Assembly (NCBI GenBank): GCA_011799875.1
Contig: CM022301.1
Span: 213,239,888-213,303,887 of the forward strand
From: Thinopyrum elongatum
Taxonomy: Eukaryota; Streptophyta; Magnoliopsida; Poales; Poaceae
DNA: 64,000 nucleotides
Direction of reading: 5' to 3'
A program made the translations under genes and the position numbers. Positions within the stretch are counted from its first letter, which is position 1. Each line of letters starts with the position of its first letter. Under the pieces are notes generated by a model. That model saw only the letters and a program-made list of their open reading frames with translations. It did no database searches and had not been told where the DNA came from. Positions 22,317-33,927 of this stretch are shown in pieces.

Positions 22317-24057
22317 TGATGGGGAACATTGCATGGGAAACAAAAAAAAATCCTACGCTCACCAAGATCAATCTAGGAGATGCACATCTACGAGAGGAGA
22401 GTGGTGCTTACATACCCTTGTAGACCAAAAGCATTAACGATCTAGAGATCATGGTTGGCGTAGTCGTACTCGCGTCGAGATCCAATCCGATCCAAGTACC
22501 GCACGCGTGGCACCTCCAAGGTTAGCACACGTACGGCTTGGCAACGTCCTCTCCTTCTTGATCCAACAAGGGAGGGAGAGGAGGTAGATGAGATCTGAAC
22601 CAACACGACGGCATGGTGGTGGTGGTGGCAGCGGAACTCTGGCAGGGCTTCGCCAAGCACGTACTGGTGAAACGTGGGAGGAGTTGGAAGAGGTAACAGG
22701 CAAGGGTTGAAAGAGGGGCTGACCCCAATGCCTCCCCACCTTTATATAGGCGTGGAGGGGGTTGGTGGCTTGCCCTCCAAGGCCCTAGGGTCGTTGGTTA
22801 AAGGGGGAGGAAGGAAATCCCTCCTTTCCTTCCCTATCGATCGCTATCCCCTTTTTAGGAATCCTGATCTTATCCCTTCGGGATATGATACTATTCCTTT
22901 TAAGTAAGGATCTTGGTGCGCCTAGACCAGGGTTGTGGGGACTTTACCCACTACCCATGTTCATGTGGGTCCCCCATGCAGGTGGGCCCTCACTCCGAAA
23001 CCTTCTAGAACCTTCCCGGTACAATACCGAAAAAACTCGAACTTTTTCCGGAACCCCGATAACAACTTTCCATATAGGAATCTTTACCTCTGAACTATTC
23101 CGGAGCTCCTCGTGACATCCGGGATCCCATCCGGGACTCCCAACAACCTTCGGATTTTCCACTATTAATATCTCAATACTACCCTAGCGCTATCGAACGT
23201 TAAGCGTGCGACCCTACGGGTTCCGGAATATGCAGACATGACCGAGACTCCTCTCCGGTCAATAACCAATAGCGGGACCTGGATGCCCATATTGGTTCCT
23301 ACATATTCAACGAAGATCTTTATCGGTTGAACCACGATGTCAAGGATTCAGCTAATCCCGTATGCAGTTCCCTTTGTCCATCGGTATGTTACTTGCCCGA
23401 GATTCGATCGTCGGTATCTCCATACCTAGTTCAATCTCGTTACTGCAAGTCTCTTTACTCGTTCCGTAATACAAGATCCCATGGCTAACTCCTTATTCAC
23501 ATTGCTTGCAAGCTCATTGTGATGCTGTATTACCGAGTGGGCGCCGAGATACCTCTCCTTCATACGGAGTGACAAATCCCAGTCTTGATCCATGCCAACT
23601 CAACAGACACCCTCAGAGATACCTGTAGATCATCTTTATAGTCACTCAGTTACACTGCGACGTTTGATACACACAAGGTACTCCTCCGGTGTCAGTGAGT
23701 TGCATGATCTCATGGTCATAGGAACATATACTTGACATGCAGAAAACATTAGCAATAAACTTGATACGATCATATGCTACACTTATAGTTTGGGTCTTGT
23801 CCATCACATCATTCTCCTAATGATGTGATCCCGTTATCAAATGGCAACTGATGTCTATGGCTAGGAAACCATAGCCATCTTTGATCAACGAGCTAGTCCG
23901 GTAGAGGCTCACTAGGGACATGTTGTTGTCTATGTATCGACACATGTATTTGAGTTTCCAATCAATACAATTATAGCATGGATAATAAACGATTATCATG
24001 AACAAGGAAATATAATAATAACCACTTTATTATTGTCTCTAGGGCATATTTCCAACA
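22317..24057 (-). repeat. 5' LTR of the Angela-type element
   Basis: 1,741 bp with intact TG...CA ends in element orientation. It contains the 'cctctagggcatatttcc' start block and a TATA-like box. It differs from the 3' LTR at scattered positions and small indels, for example 'gttgcgacg' against 'actgcgacg' near the T-rich middle. Confidence 0.95.
22737..22750 (-). promoter_or_regulatory. TATA box in the 5' LTR
   Basis: The minus strand reads 'cctatataaagg', the position where BARE/Angela LTR promoters have their TATA element. The same sequence is in the 3' LTR at about 15730-15743. Confidence 0.7.
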
Positions 24058-26116
24058 ACCAATGCCCGAGTCGCCACGGCAACAAGGAAGGCCCTGATCT
24101 ACCTAGGGTTAAACCCTGGCCAGCATGAGCTTGTCAGCGCCGCCGTGGCCACGGCCAGCACGGGCTCGTCGGCATTTCCTCGGATGGTGCTGCCAGAGTC
24201 GTCGTGCGCGTCTGCCACGCAGTCGATTCCCGGCTTCCACGTCTATCCGCAAGCCTCCCGCTTCTCCGAGGAATGCTCGCCGAAGGTGAGCGTGGTGGCG
24301 TCGTCCACGTCCGCGCCCGTGGCCATCGACCTCAACGCCACGACAGTGGCCGGTGCATCATCCTCCAGAGGGGCGAGGAAACGCCCGCGGGAGATGCCAG
24401 CCGACATGCTCCTTGGCGCCCGCAACCTCTTAGACAGAATGTCGGCGGCCGGCGACGACGAAACGGCCAACCGTTTCATCATCGAGAACATCATTTTCGA
24501 AGGTGGTGCGGTGGCCGCTGCCTCCGCTGGCGGTGCCTACGATCCCGAGGAGACCCAAAGCCAAGACGGCCGAGCACCATTCACGTTGGCGACCTATGAT
24601 CAAGCTGGCATGGACGACACCTTCATGCAAGATCAGGTCAGCCTGGGCAGCTTCCCACTCGACCACGAGTTCCCGGAGGACTAAGGCCTCGAGTAAGAGG
24701 ATGAAATGGACGTCGACGGGGAGCCTTTGTTCGAGGGCGAGCTCGCCAACCAAGCCAGCGCGAAGCCGAAGCACAAAAGCAAGCGGACGAAGGCATACAC
24801 GCCGTCCGAGGACAAACTCCTTTGTGAGTGTTGGAGTGACATTGGGCAAGACCCGAAGGTCGGCGCCGAACAAAAGGCATCAACCTTTTGGCTTCGTGTT
24901 CATCGTGAGTACCATGAACGCAAGAAGTTTGTGCCGTATCAAATGCAAAGCAAGCGTGGGTGGGTGTCGCTCTCGAAGCGATGGAGGATGATACAACAAG
25001 AGTGCAACAAGTTTTGTGTCACCCTTGAGAGCATCAAGGCACGCCCCGTGAGCGGCATCGGCATGAAAGATATGGTATACATGCGCCCCTCTTCGTATCC
25101 GTTTCTGTTATGATTGTATGTTCATTTGCCCATATGCTTGCATGCTATTCATTTGTAGGCATTCCAAGCTTTGGAGGCATTTAAGGTCCAACATGAGGGC
25201 AAGTCCTTCAACCTCTCACATTGTTGGATGGTCATCAATGGGGAGGAGAAGTGCAAGGTGCAATATGCCGCCGTCATGACGCGTGGGGGGAAGGAAGCCA
25301 TGGAGGAGCTTGGGGAGGGCGAAAAGTCACGGCCGCGGGGGAAGACCAACTCCAAGAAGGAGGACAAGCGCGATGCGGCGTCGATTGTCTTGCTTGCAAC
25401 CGTGGAGGGCATGCTGAGTAAGAAGGACACAAGGGAGGAGAAGCGCCGATAAGATAAGGAAGAGCAAATGAACGCCTTCATGGAGATCCAAAGGAGGAGG
25501 CTTGAACTCGATGCGGAGAAGAAAGCCAAGATGCTTAAGATGGAGGCGAAGAAGCAAGCCAAGATGCTCTAGATCAAGGCCGCCAATGCCAAGACCAAGG
25601 CGAAAGAAATGACGCTCGCTAGCATGATGACGGGGGTGGAGATCATGAAGGTGGACCTGAATACCGCGTCGTCGAGGAAGAGGCCATGGTTCGAGAAGAT
25701 GTAGGCCGACATGTTCAAGTTCGACGACGAGTGATCTATGGCGAATAGCGCCATCCCTTTTTTGTATGCCGACAAGTGTGCTGACATGACCACGACCGAG
25801 ATGGCATAGTCGAATTCTCGTCCTTTTTTGTGAGCTGACATGTGTGCTGGCCGCTGACAAGTGCGCCAGTATGGTGGGATTTTTTAGGCTGGCATTGTAT
25901 ACCGGCCACTGACATGACGCAGACATGAATTTTGGGCGATGACATGATTTATTGCCGCGAGCCTTTTAAATTTATGCGTGAATATGAAATGGGTCGCTCG
26001 CGTTGGGCGCACGACCGATTCAAAACAAAAACAGAGCGTTGGTGGCCGAGGCAAACAAATGAAAACAGACAAAGAGTGCGTCTATTATTTGGGTGGACGC
26101 GTTGGAGTTGCTCTAA

Positions 26117-26649
26117 TCGATCGATGCGAGTCTCCTCTACCCTGCAGTCGTGCGTGTAGGCGAGAAGCCTGCATATGCGCCTGGTGCGGGAAGTCTGCAT
26201 GCGCTCGACTTACGCATTATAGCTCAACTGGTTGATGCGAGTCTAGCCTGTAGCTGTGCATGGTGCGCGATAGTTGCGGAGTATGCGCGAGTCGGCCAGT
26301 GATTTCGGCATGCTCCGGATTGCGGCCGACGGACGCGCAGACATGGAGATGGGCTGAAAGGCGGAGTCGTCCTCGAGAAGCGCGGCAGGTGGTGGCCCGC
26401 GCCTCCGGCCGGCACGGGAGAAGCTACTGGGCCAGCAGGGTCAGCGCTGGGACCCATCCAGCAGTGACGCCGTCAACCTCTTATCAGAGCTTCCCGGCCT
26501 ATCAGAGCAAGACAAGACTGCCGGACTGGATAACACATGGCCATGCAGCCCTGCAGCATGTGTCTCGTCTTTCGCACTGTGGCGCGTACCACGAGGCACT
26601 CACCGCTCTTCACATTTCCCTCCCTCGTCACCCTCCTCCAAACGCGTTT
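26117..26649. other. Unassigned stretch between elements
   Basis: Moderately GC-rich; contains the repeated word 'gatgcgagtct' (26123, 26234). No coding domain recognised. It is the left flank of the copia insertion. Confidence 0.25.
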
Positions 26650-26654
26650 GATTG

Positions 26655-26840
26655 TGTTGAGAAATAAAAACATGTGATCAATTGTATGGGAGGGATGCCT
26701 CTCAAGAAGTGTCTGTTGAGAAGAGATGTCTCCCCAACACACTTCTTCAGCATGTATATAAGTGGGTCTCCCACATCACAATAGATCTAAGAAAATCATT
26801 TATGTCTCTCCTTTGTCTCCTTTACTTTGATACTACAACA
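26655..26840 (+). repeat. 5' LTR of the decayed copia element
   Basis: 186 bp. Includes 'catgtatataagtggg' with a TATA-like core at 26755-26762, a likely promoter. Confidence 0.9.
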
Positions 26841-28050
26841 CTATATCAGCACTTCGCTCTCCGTTGAGACCAAAAGCCATCCGAGACGGGAGACTATCGG
26901 CAACGCTTCTCTACAGGATCCAGCCCATCATTGTGTCTATGGATGGATACAGACAGATCCATTGCTTCTTGCCGGTCTTGATGCTTCACCCCTTGACGCG
27001 GACGTATTTGCATCGGCGACGATGGCTGGCGCACGACATGGCTGCTTGGTGCGGCCCACTACCGGCGTGAAGGGGCGCCAAGCCTGCGCGGCGGATCTCG
27101 CCCTCAGCGCTGCTCCTTCCGGCCGCAATGACGCCCCCGCATGCGTTGCTCTTCACTAAATCATCTAGGCGAAAACGGCAAGGCCGTGAGGAGCAAGCGA
27201 AGCTTGAACACATGCTAGATGAAAATCGATTGACACTGATCAATCACTATGCATGCAGTTGCATGCGTCCATTTAGTCATCAGTGCATTGATTGATTAGT
27301 TTATTCTTGTTGAAACAAGTACTAATCGATGCATTATTTTTCTTGTGTCCATCGAAATGGAAGAACAGCCCCGGCGTAGTACTTCCTCAGCGACACTGCT
27401 CGATGCTGGTCTGTACCATAGCACGCACGGAGAAACGGCGGCAGTTATGACCAGACCGCCAAGACGACCGGCGGGGGTGGCAGCGTTTCAGTCTCCCAAC
27501 CTTAGCGGCAACAGCGCGTGGCGTGCACCATGGCATGCACCAGTGCAGCGGCTTCAGACGGCTACGACCCAGACACGACGACACCATCTATGGCAACCGG
27601 TTCGTCGTGTAACAACGCAGCAGAGTCTTCCCGGCACATCGGTGACGACTGGCGCACGGAGCGTCACGGACGGCGTCACTCTCACCGGCGATCGCGGCTC
27701 CCAACGCGCTCACGTCTCCCGGTGGGGTGACAACCGGCGGAGGCGATAACGGCGGCGTCCATGGGCCTGCGCCTGCGCGGCGCTGCTCGTACCTTGGGGC
27801 AGCGGCGGCTCAAGGCGAGGCACGGCCGACTGCGACGCCTCTTCACGGCGACGCACGGGAACCGGCGGCGGCGGTTATTCCCCTCGGGAAATTGGTAACC
27901 GCACGGGAGAGAAGGAAAGGAATCCTATCTCCTTGGCGATTTTACAAATCAGCCATTGGATTATTTGTTAATCCTGGAAAGGTCCCTGCTTTCTCTGATT
28001 TACGGCATATGCTTATCAGATCTTGCGTTTTAGCCCCTTGGCTTTAGCAC
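26841..28050 (+). other. GC-rich leader region of the decayed copia element
   Basis: Between the 5' LTR and gag lies about 1.2 kb, mostly GC-rich and full of cgg/gcg triplets, against an AT-rich remainder of the element. Short open frames exist (27345-27749, 27727-28047 and a minus-strand shadow) without any domain I recognise. It could be a normal long leader of the family or a captured host sequence. I cannot decide from the sequence. Confidence 0.4.
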
Positions 28051-28399
28051 TTTAACAATAAATTATTGTTATTTGCATGTTAAGCATGGGCTTCAGAGCA
28101 AATATGCAGGTAGACCATTGGTAAATTGCATAATAATTAATTATGCATCATTTTACATCATGTAAAATGACTGTATAAGACCATAGGTCTTATTGTATTA
28201 CGCGAGTAATACTGTTGCAAAGCAATATGTTGACTCCATTATTCGAATGGAATATGGAATTTGCTTGCAAAACTTTGGAAAACAAAAGGTGGTACGGTGT
28301 ATGACATTGCATGACTATGTTATGTCTACACACCTTATGTCAACAAACTGATATGACAATTTTCAAATCTGCACACAACTTATGAATTGGTTAAGCCAA

Positions 28400-29110
28400 T
28401 GTATAACTTTGTTCACAACTGAGAGGTCTATGTCACCGTGTGGCGACCACCTTCAATGTGTTTTAATTAACACAAGGTTGTGCAAAGTACCATAAGGGTG
28501 AGGTCCACACCACTTGGTGGTGATTACCTCTGTGTGTTCTACAAATATGATCTACACCATGTTATGGTGATTATCTATTTGTAGAAAGTCATATTATGGG
28601 TCGTTTAGGCTTTTCCTAGACCTTTATGTGGATTTAGCACATCATAGTAATGAAATAATTTTTCGTTTGGAGCTATGATGTTTGCATTATTGGTGACTAC
28701 CTTCATGATGTTTTTCCAAATACTTGTCAATTTCATAGCATGTGTCATTGGTTGTGACTATAGTGTCGCATACTCCACCAGGAGATGAACCCAAGGAATT
28801 GGTGACTATGCTGCATATTATGCTATGAAGAGAATTATGCAAAACACTTGCATATTTTGGTGATTACCTTCCATCCATACACAACTTATGAGACACCATC
28901 ATAGCTATGAATTAAGTTCCATGCACAGCTGAGAGGTTTATGCCGTTTTATGGCGATTACCTTCATGTGTTATAGATAACATAAGGTTGTGAAGGTTATG
29001 ATCAATGGGAACTGTCCATAAGAGTGAGGCACCACTAGGTGGTCGACTACCTCTATGTGTTCTATGGAAATTAAAGGTTTATCCTTTCTGAGGTGACTAC
29101 ATTTAATTTG
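28400..29110 (+). repeat. Diverged internal direct duplication (about 500-bp offset)
   Basis: The run 'acaactgagaggtctatgtcaccgtgtggcgacc..aaggttgtg..ataagggtgaggtccacaccacttggtgg' near 28413-28530 recurs near 28926-29060 as 'acagctgagaggtttatgccgttttatggcgatt..aaggttgtg..ataagagtgaggcaccactaggtgg'. The landmarks keep the same order but the copies are diverged. Confidence 0.55.
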
Positions 29111-29269
29111 AAGAACTACATCACATTGTGATGATTATCTTCTTGTGAAGGCCTACCCTATGGGTCACAAAGAATCACTATGGCCATGATTATGTTTAGC
29201 CATAACATTTTCATCCTACTTAATTTACTGAAGGTAAATTATTGCATGAGAATTTCATGCAACATATGG

Positions 29270-32200
29270 CTGACCTTTTTTGGAAAGGAAATGCGATGAG
29301 ATGACATTTGGTGGGAGTAACTATTTAACATGGGTCATGGACATTAAAGAGTTTGTCGACCTGGGGCCTTATTGCCACAGAAACTCCACCTGCAGAAAAT
29401 GTCATGGCTATTTATCAATAGCTAAGAATATGCATATTTGCATTTATGTGTCATCGCAATGGCTCGGTTTCCAAACTGAGTATGTAATGGATGATGAATA
29501 TCCATTTTCCCTTTGAGCCTTCATTGAGGCGAGATATATTGTTATAAGCATCACATGAATGATTATTCATTCGTTGTCAGGACTTCGAGTCCGTTGAGCC
29601 TTATACTTCTGTTGTCTATAAATCAACACTATGTTGAGATTATGTGATAAGGCGGCTTCAGATGCATATCTGACTATAAGTCCTTACTGCACTTTACGTT
29701 CTCCTAGGATGGTAAACAGAAATATCATCTATGTTTCGGGTTGCAATGCCTGAAATTCATGCTAGTGCTCTTAGTACTAAGCAATAGTGGTTAGAAAACC
29801 ACAAGGAATTGAATGTAAAGTAAAGAAAAAATGACAAGCAGAAATGGAGTGTATATCTCAAAAGGTAATGGATCATTTAATCTAAATGATCATAATGACA
29901 ACTTTCAAGTTTGTCAAAGTGGTGGTTGTACAAAATAACATACCAATGATTACCAGTTGGTCAAGTATTGGGTTAATCATACCACCGGCTCACTCGAGGC
30001 AAATGAGTTTAATGGGATAAGTTTGAAGTTCTACTTCAAAAGGAAATAGCCAGAAAATATTCTGGCATGGTAGAAGGAGAATGGACTCCTCTATATTGAT
30101 GATATGCTTGTGGAATGATATTCCGAAGATATTTTGGAGATCTCGTGTAGTCTCCTAGTTATCCCTAAATATCATTGGCCTATAATTGTACTACTACATA
30201 TAGTATAAATTGCAACATCTTGTCCCTCGGACATGATAGTTGAAATAATTGAGTGTATGAATCAGTTCATACTCAATCTTGTTGCATACATAATAATTTT
30301 TCCTCCTTTATCGTCATGATATTGGATGATTAGAGAAATTATTTGACAATTCTATTGGCCACAACTTGACAAGTTGCAATATTCCCAACAATCATCTGAT
30401 TGTTTTGTGCACTACATGTAAAATTGGGGAATTAATTTTAAGGCACTCTCACCTTAAAATTTGAAATGAGTCAGCCAATATTCTTGATTGCATTCAAGAA
30501 TATGTTTGGACTATTCAATCATTATATGGGTTATGTTGTTACTTCATGGTGTTCATAGATGCATCTAGAAGATGGTCTTAGATGTGTATCATTTACACGA
30601 AACCATGTGTTTACTGAATTAATTGCTCAAATTGACGAATTTAGAGCAAATTATCCTAACGTGGGATAATTCCATTGGAATGCAAATGTCGTTGAAGTTG
30701 ATTCACGAGCATTCAATGGTTTATTCAGTATATAGTACATAACCAGAATGGTTTGGCTTGATCTCTTATGAAAGAGATTCAATATTTCTTGGCCAATGTT
30801 GCAGAATTGTGATTTACCAACATTTTGTTGATGGTAACATGCGGTCTCACACTCCACATATTTGATCTAAATAAGATCAAATGATACTGCACCCCTTGCA
30901 GTTTGTACGTGGAAATAAGTGAAGTATTTCCCATCTGCGGTAATTCGGTTGCATACCGATATCACAACCCCAGCGTACATCATGGGCCTTCACATATGGT
31001 TGGGATCTATGTGAGGAATAACTGTGGTATGTTCGTTAATCCGCCGAATACCTTAACCCTAGCAAGGGAGTTATTTGCAGCCCATACGCTGATTGCTTTT
31101 GCAATAAGAACATTTTCTGGCATTAGGGGGAGATGAGTACCATAGAGAATGCCAGGAAATGGATAAGAAATGTCGTAGACATTTTGTCCATGTACTTAAG
31201 AATCTGAAATCCAGGTTCAAGTTATGAGAAATTTGCAGCATATGCCAAATAATCTGCCAAGTATATTTACTGATGACAAAGGTGTCACTTTGGTCAAGTA
31301 CCGAGTGGAGGTACCTAATAAACCACTCGTCTCCCTAGTTGAGAGCAAGAGGGGGAGAATTCTGGTCGCATGAGATTAAGTTCTCAAATGATTCAGTGAA
31401 AATAGAGGAGATTGACCCCTCGATCAGTAAATATGATTCAACCTCGAGTTGAATGACACCTGAGGGATGCGCGGCATCCAAAGTCCAACACATATGTGCA
31501 CACATTTTTAAGGTGTTGGGACATCGAAACACCTTGACTCCGTTGTTGTGGGAAATCACAAGGAGTTAAGAGGCTTAATAAGAATTCCACAATGATATCG
31601 ATTCATGAGAATCGTATATGAGAAAGTCTACATATGTCGACATAAAATTCTTCTCGAGAATTGCTAGAATCCTTTTAGGCCCTGAACCAAATCCATGGAG
31701 AGTGTTGTTGCACTTATATTGGTTCAAATGAAAGGAAGCAATTAAGGAAGAGTGGCACTCGCTCATCAAAGAGAGGTATTTACCATTGTAAAACCTGCTC
31801 CTCATAAGTATCTTCCAGAGGGAAGAGAAGTGAATTTTTGTTTGGAAACAAAAATAAATGAGGTGGTGAGAAAGCAAGGCTTGTAGCACAAGGGTTTTTT
31901 GCAGAGACCCGACATCGGTTACGATGTAGCATACCTTCTTAGTATGAGTGGAATTATGTTTCGATATTGAATGTTAATGGCAGTACAGATCCATACGGTT
32001 GATGTATGTAATGTCTACATACTCCCATGGGTCAATTAGTTTGGATGTATATATTGAAGCCATTGAATGACTTAATATTCTGAATCCAAAGGTAAATCGC
32101 AACATGCATGTGTGGAACTTCTGAAGTCATTCTATGACTTGAAGTAGTCGGAGAATTGTGTGGTGCAACCGACTAAGTGAGTTATTCCTTGACAAGGATT

Positions 32201-33300
32201 ACTCTCATACTAATGATTGTTGACGTGTATTCATGAAGAAATCCTGGATTGGATTTTACATCACCTTAATTTCTGATGTCGATGATCTTATCATCAAAGT
32301 CTATATAAGACATAAAATACAAATACACACAATCATGTTAAGACGGATATTTGGGTTAAACCAAATTAGGCTAAGTTGATGACTTGAGCATATCCCCCTA
32401 AGATATTAGTCTTCATATATTCGAAACAATTAGAGAAGTTCAATATGGATATATTATATCAAAGACACATATGGTCATATTATACCTAATATGGGATACA
32501 AAATCCTTGAGACATAGGGGAGATGGTGAAGTGATAGTGGGGCATGAATTGCCATATCTAAATACCATCGAAGCACTCATATATCTTGCAAAATATGTCA
32601 GGCCTGACACTATAGTTTTTGGCAATTTATTGAGAGTGCAATTCCCCGAAAGGTATAAGATTTGTGTAAGGAATATCCTCGGATATATCCAGGGCACAAA
32701 GGGTCTTAATCAATTTCATCCGGAAAATCAAGATGGGACCATGGTTTGATATATTGATAGTGGCTAATTATCTAATCCCACAATGCCATATCAAAGACTA
32801 GGTTTCCTGGAAGAGTATTTTGAAGGAAGTATTCAGAATAGACTCTAAACGAGTCCTTCCAGTGATCATTCTATTTGAAGCATCAGAAAATGTGGATGAC
32901 TTCATAGAATGATTGGCCACATGTGAAATCATGTGGAGATTATCATTATCTACCAAGATAATGTCACTTGTATTGCTTATGGGTTATATTTATCCTTGTG
33001 AATTACAGAAATGTAGGAGGGTAATATGCAAACAGATTATTGTGATATTCACAATATCTCTATCAATGTTTATATTCCAGAACTAGGTTCGTGGAATTGG
33101 TATGAGATATTCTTGAGGTTTGCAAAGTTCAGGGGGAGTAAAATCCCAAGTTATAACCCGTTGGTGATCCTCAAATCACTCATATTGTACTCTTTTTCCC
33201 TTTATGAGTTTTCCATGATGGTTTCTCATATAAGGTTTTTAACGAGACAATATAAATACAAGTGCGGATATATGCCATATTGATTTCTCCTTATATTTTT
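29270..33300 (+). pseudogene. Decayed copia gag-pol remnant
   Basis: Recognisable islands on the plus strand. At 29280-29410 there is a Gag start ('MTFGGSNYLTWVMDIKEF'). At 30903-31136 there is the segment after integrase ('HMVGIYVRNN', in the place of the family's 'GIYVGY'). At 31215-31360 there is a linker ('NNLPSIFTDDKGVT', 'VEVPNK'). At 32471-32749 there is RNase H-adjacent sequence ('LNTIEALIYLAKYVRPDTI', 'ILGYIQGTKGL'). These match Ty1/copia order. Everything between is riddled with stops, and no catalytic box of RT or integrase survives legibly. Confidence 0.75.
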
Positions 33301-33426
33301 CCCACTGGGTTTTAAAGGAGTTTTCGATGGCATATTATTATAAGGTTTCTCCTCAATTTTTCCCACTGGGTTTTTGGAGGAGTTTTCAGTTTGCAATATA
33401 TATATGACGAATTGATCAAGAGGGAG

Positions 33427-33613
33427 TGTTGAGAAATAAAAACATGTGATCAATTGTATGGGAAGGATGCCTCCCAAAAGGTGTCTGTTGAGGAAGAGAT
33501 GTCTCCCCAACACACCCCTTCAACATGTATATAAATGGGTCTCCCACATCACAATAGATCTAAGAGAATCATTTATGTCTCTCCTTTGTCTCCTTTACTT
33601 TGATACTGCAACA
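33427..33613 (+). repeat. 3' LTR of the decayed copia element
   Basis: 187 bp, starting directly after the purine tract 'gagggag'. Same TG...CA ends as the 5' LTR. Confidence 0.9.
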
Positions 33614-33618
33614 GATTG

Positions 33619-33901
33619 CACAATTTCTCCGTCCACCATCTACGGGCGGCATGATTTCTTTCTTCTCGGAATGAATTACGGCCGGCACGCCTCGCGAGGA
33701 GCTGTACTGATTTGTCAGCAGTGTCGGTCCGCTTGTCATCCGAGCGGCCAAGGCATTAATGGCCATAGTCCTCCGGTTCAAGCCAATGACACTCGGCCAC
33801 GCTGACGCTGGTGACACCTTTATTGAGCATTTCATATTTTTCCATCGCGATAAATGGAACATTTCGTACTCGGGTTAAAACCAAGTCATGCATTGTATGC
33901 A
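33619..33901. other. Unassigned stretch between copia and putative Helitron
   Basis: Continuation of the sequence into which the copia inserted. No gene recognised. Confidence 0.25.
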
Positions 33902-33908
33902 CTAGTGG

Positions 33909-33927
33909 CTAGGGCACCACCTGGTGG
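33909..33927 (-). terminator. Terminal hairpin of the putative Helitron
   Basis: A nineteen-base near-perfect palindrome, eight to nine pairs, GC-rich, seven bases from a CTAG/T end on the minus strand. A second short palindrome 'gcctcttgaggc' lies just inside at about 33930-33941. Confidence 0.55.

Larger units (their letters stand above)
15312..24057 (-). mobile_element. Angela/WIS/BARE-type Ty1/copia retrotransposon, complete, TSD ACCAA
   Basis: 8,746 bp, minus strand. LTRs lie at 24057-22317 (5') and 17041-15312 (3'). The 5' LTR starts TGTTGGAAATATGCCCTAGA and ends '..ccccatca'. The 5-bp duplication ACCAA flanks it at 15307-15311 and 24058-24062. A primer-binding site follows the 5' LTR and a polypurine tract precedes the 3' LTR. 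Gag-pol between them is broken by stops and frameshifts, and one catalytic Asp is lost. LTR length (about 1.73 kb), primer site and the LTR start are diagnostic of the Angela/WIS/BARE group of Triticeae. Confidence 0.95.
15078..25733 (+). pseudogene. Harbinger accessory protein: Myb/SANT-like plus NAM-associated C-terminal domain
   Basis: Exon 1 begins near 15078, shifts frame near 15150, then reads 'KKKKKQLTPEERALQSAKRK' up to 15306. The frame resumes at 24063 in the same codon once the retrotransposon and one TSD copy are discounted. It continues to 25073 with a SANT-like block (near 24780-24900: 'YTPSEDKLLCECW', then 'STFWLRVHREYHERKKF'). A GT donor near 25074 and a 'tttgtag' acceptor at 25158 precede exon 2, the NAM-associated C-terminal domain ('SFNLSHCWMVI', then a Lys/Glu-rich coiled-coil tail). 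In-frame stops lie at 24682, 24694, 25450, 25570 and 25702; the natural stop is near 25731. In autonomous PIF/Harbinger elements such a Myb-like protein assists the transposase in DNA binding and nuclear import. This copy is dead. Confidence 0.75.
14771..26113 (+). mobile_element. PIF/Harbinger-like element carrying a Myb/NAM-type ORF, split by Angela element
   Basis: GAGCAACTCCAACGCG at 14771 is mirrored by CGCGTTGGAGTTGCTC ending at 26113, with TAA on both outer sides (14768-14770, 26114-26116). Removing the copia element 15312-24057 and one copy of its TSD leaves about 2.6 kb. The TAA duplication and the accessory gene below match PIF/Harbinger. No DDE transposase gene is present, so this is a non-autonomous copy that kept only the accessory ORF. 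Confidence 0.8.
26655..33613 (+). mobile_element. Decayed Ty1/copia element with short LTRs, TSD GATTG
   Basis: Plus strand, 6,959 bp. LTRs lie at 26655-26840 (186 bp) and 33427-33613 (187 bp), both TGTTGAGAAA...CAACA. The 5-bp duplication GATTG flanks it at 26650-26654 and 33614-33618. Just inside the 5' LTR 'ctatatcagcac' is a decayed Met-tRNA primer site; before the 3' LTR 'aagagggag' is the polypurine tract. By eye the LTRs differ by about ten substitutions, mostly transitions, and one indel. The coding interior is heavily mutated. A GC-rich leader of about 1.2 kb precedes gag. Confidence 0.9.

Noticed and set aside
24145..24873. Overlapping frames on both strands within the Harbinger gene
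   Set aside because: Only the plus-strand frame reading into the SANT-like block shows family motifs; the others are shadows.
26190..26260. A tRNA-like stretch ('ttatagctcaactggttgatgcgagtc')
   Set aside because: Resembles a D-arm only; no anticodon arm or T-arm (ggttcgaatcc) follows at the right distance.
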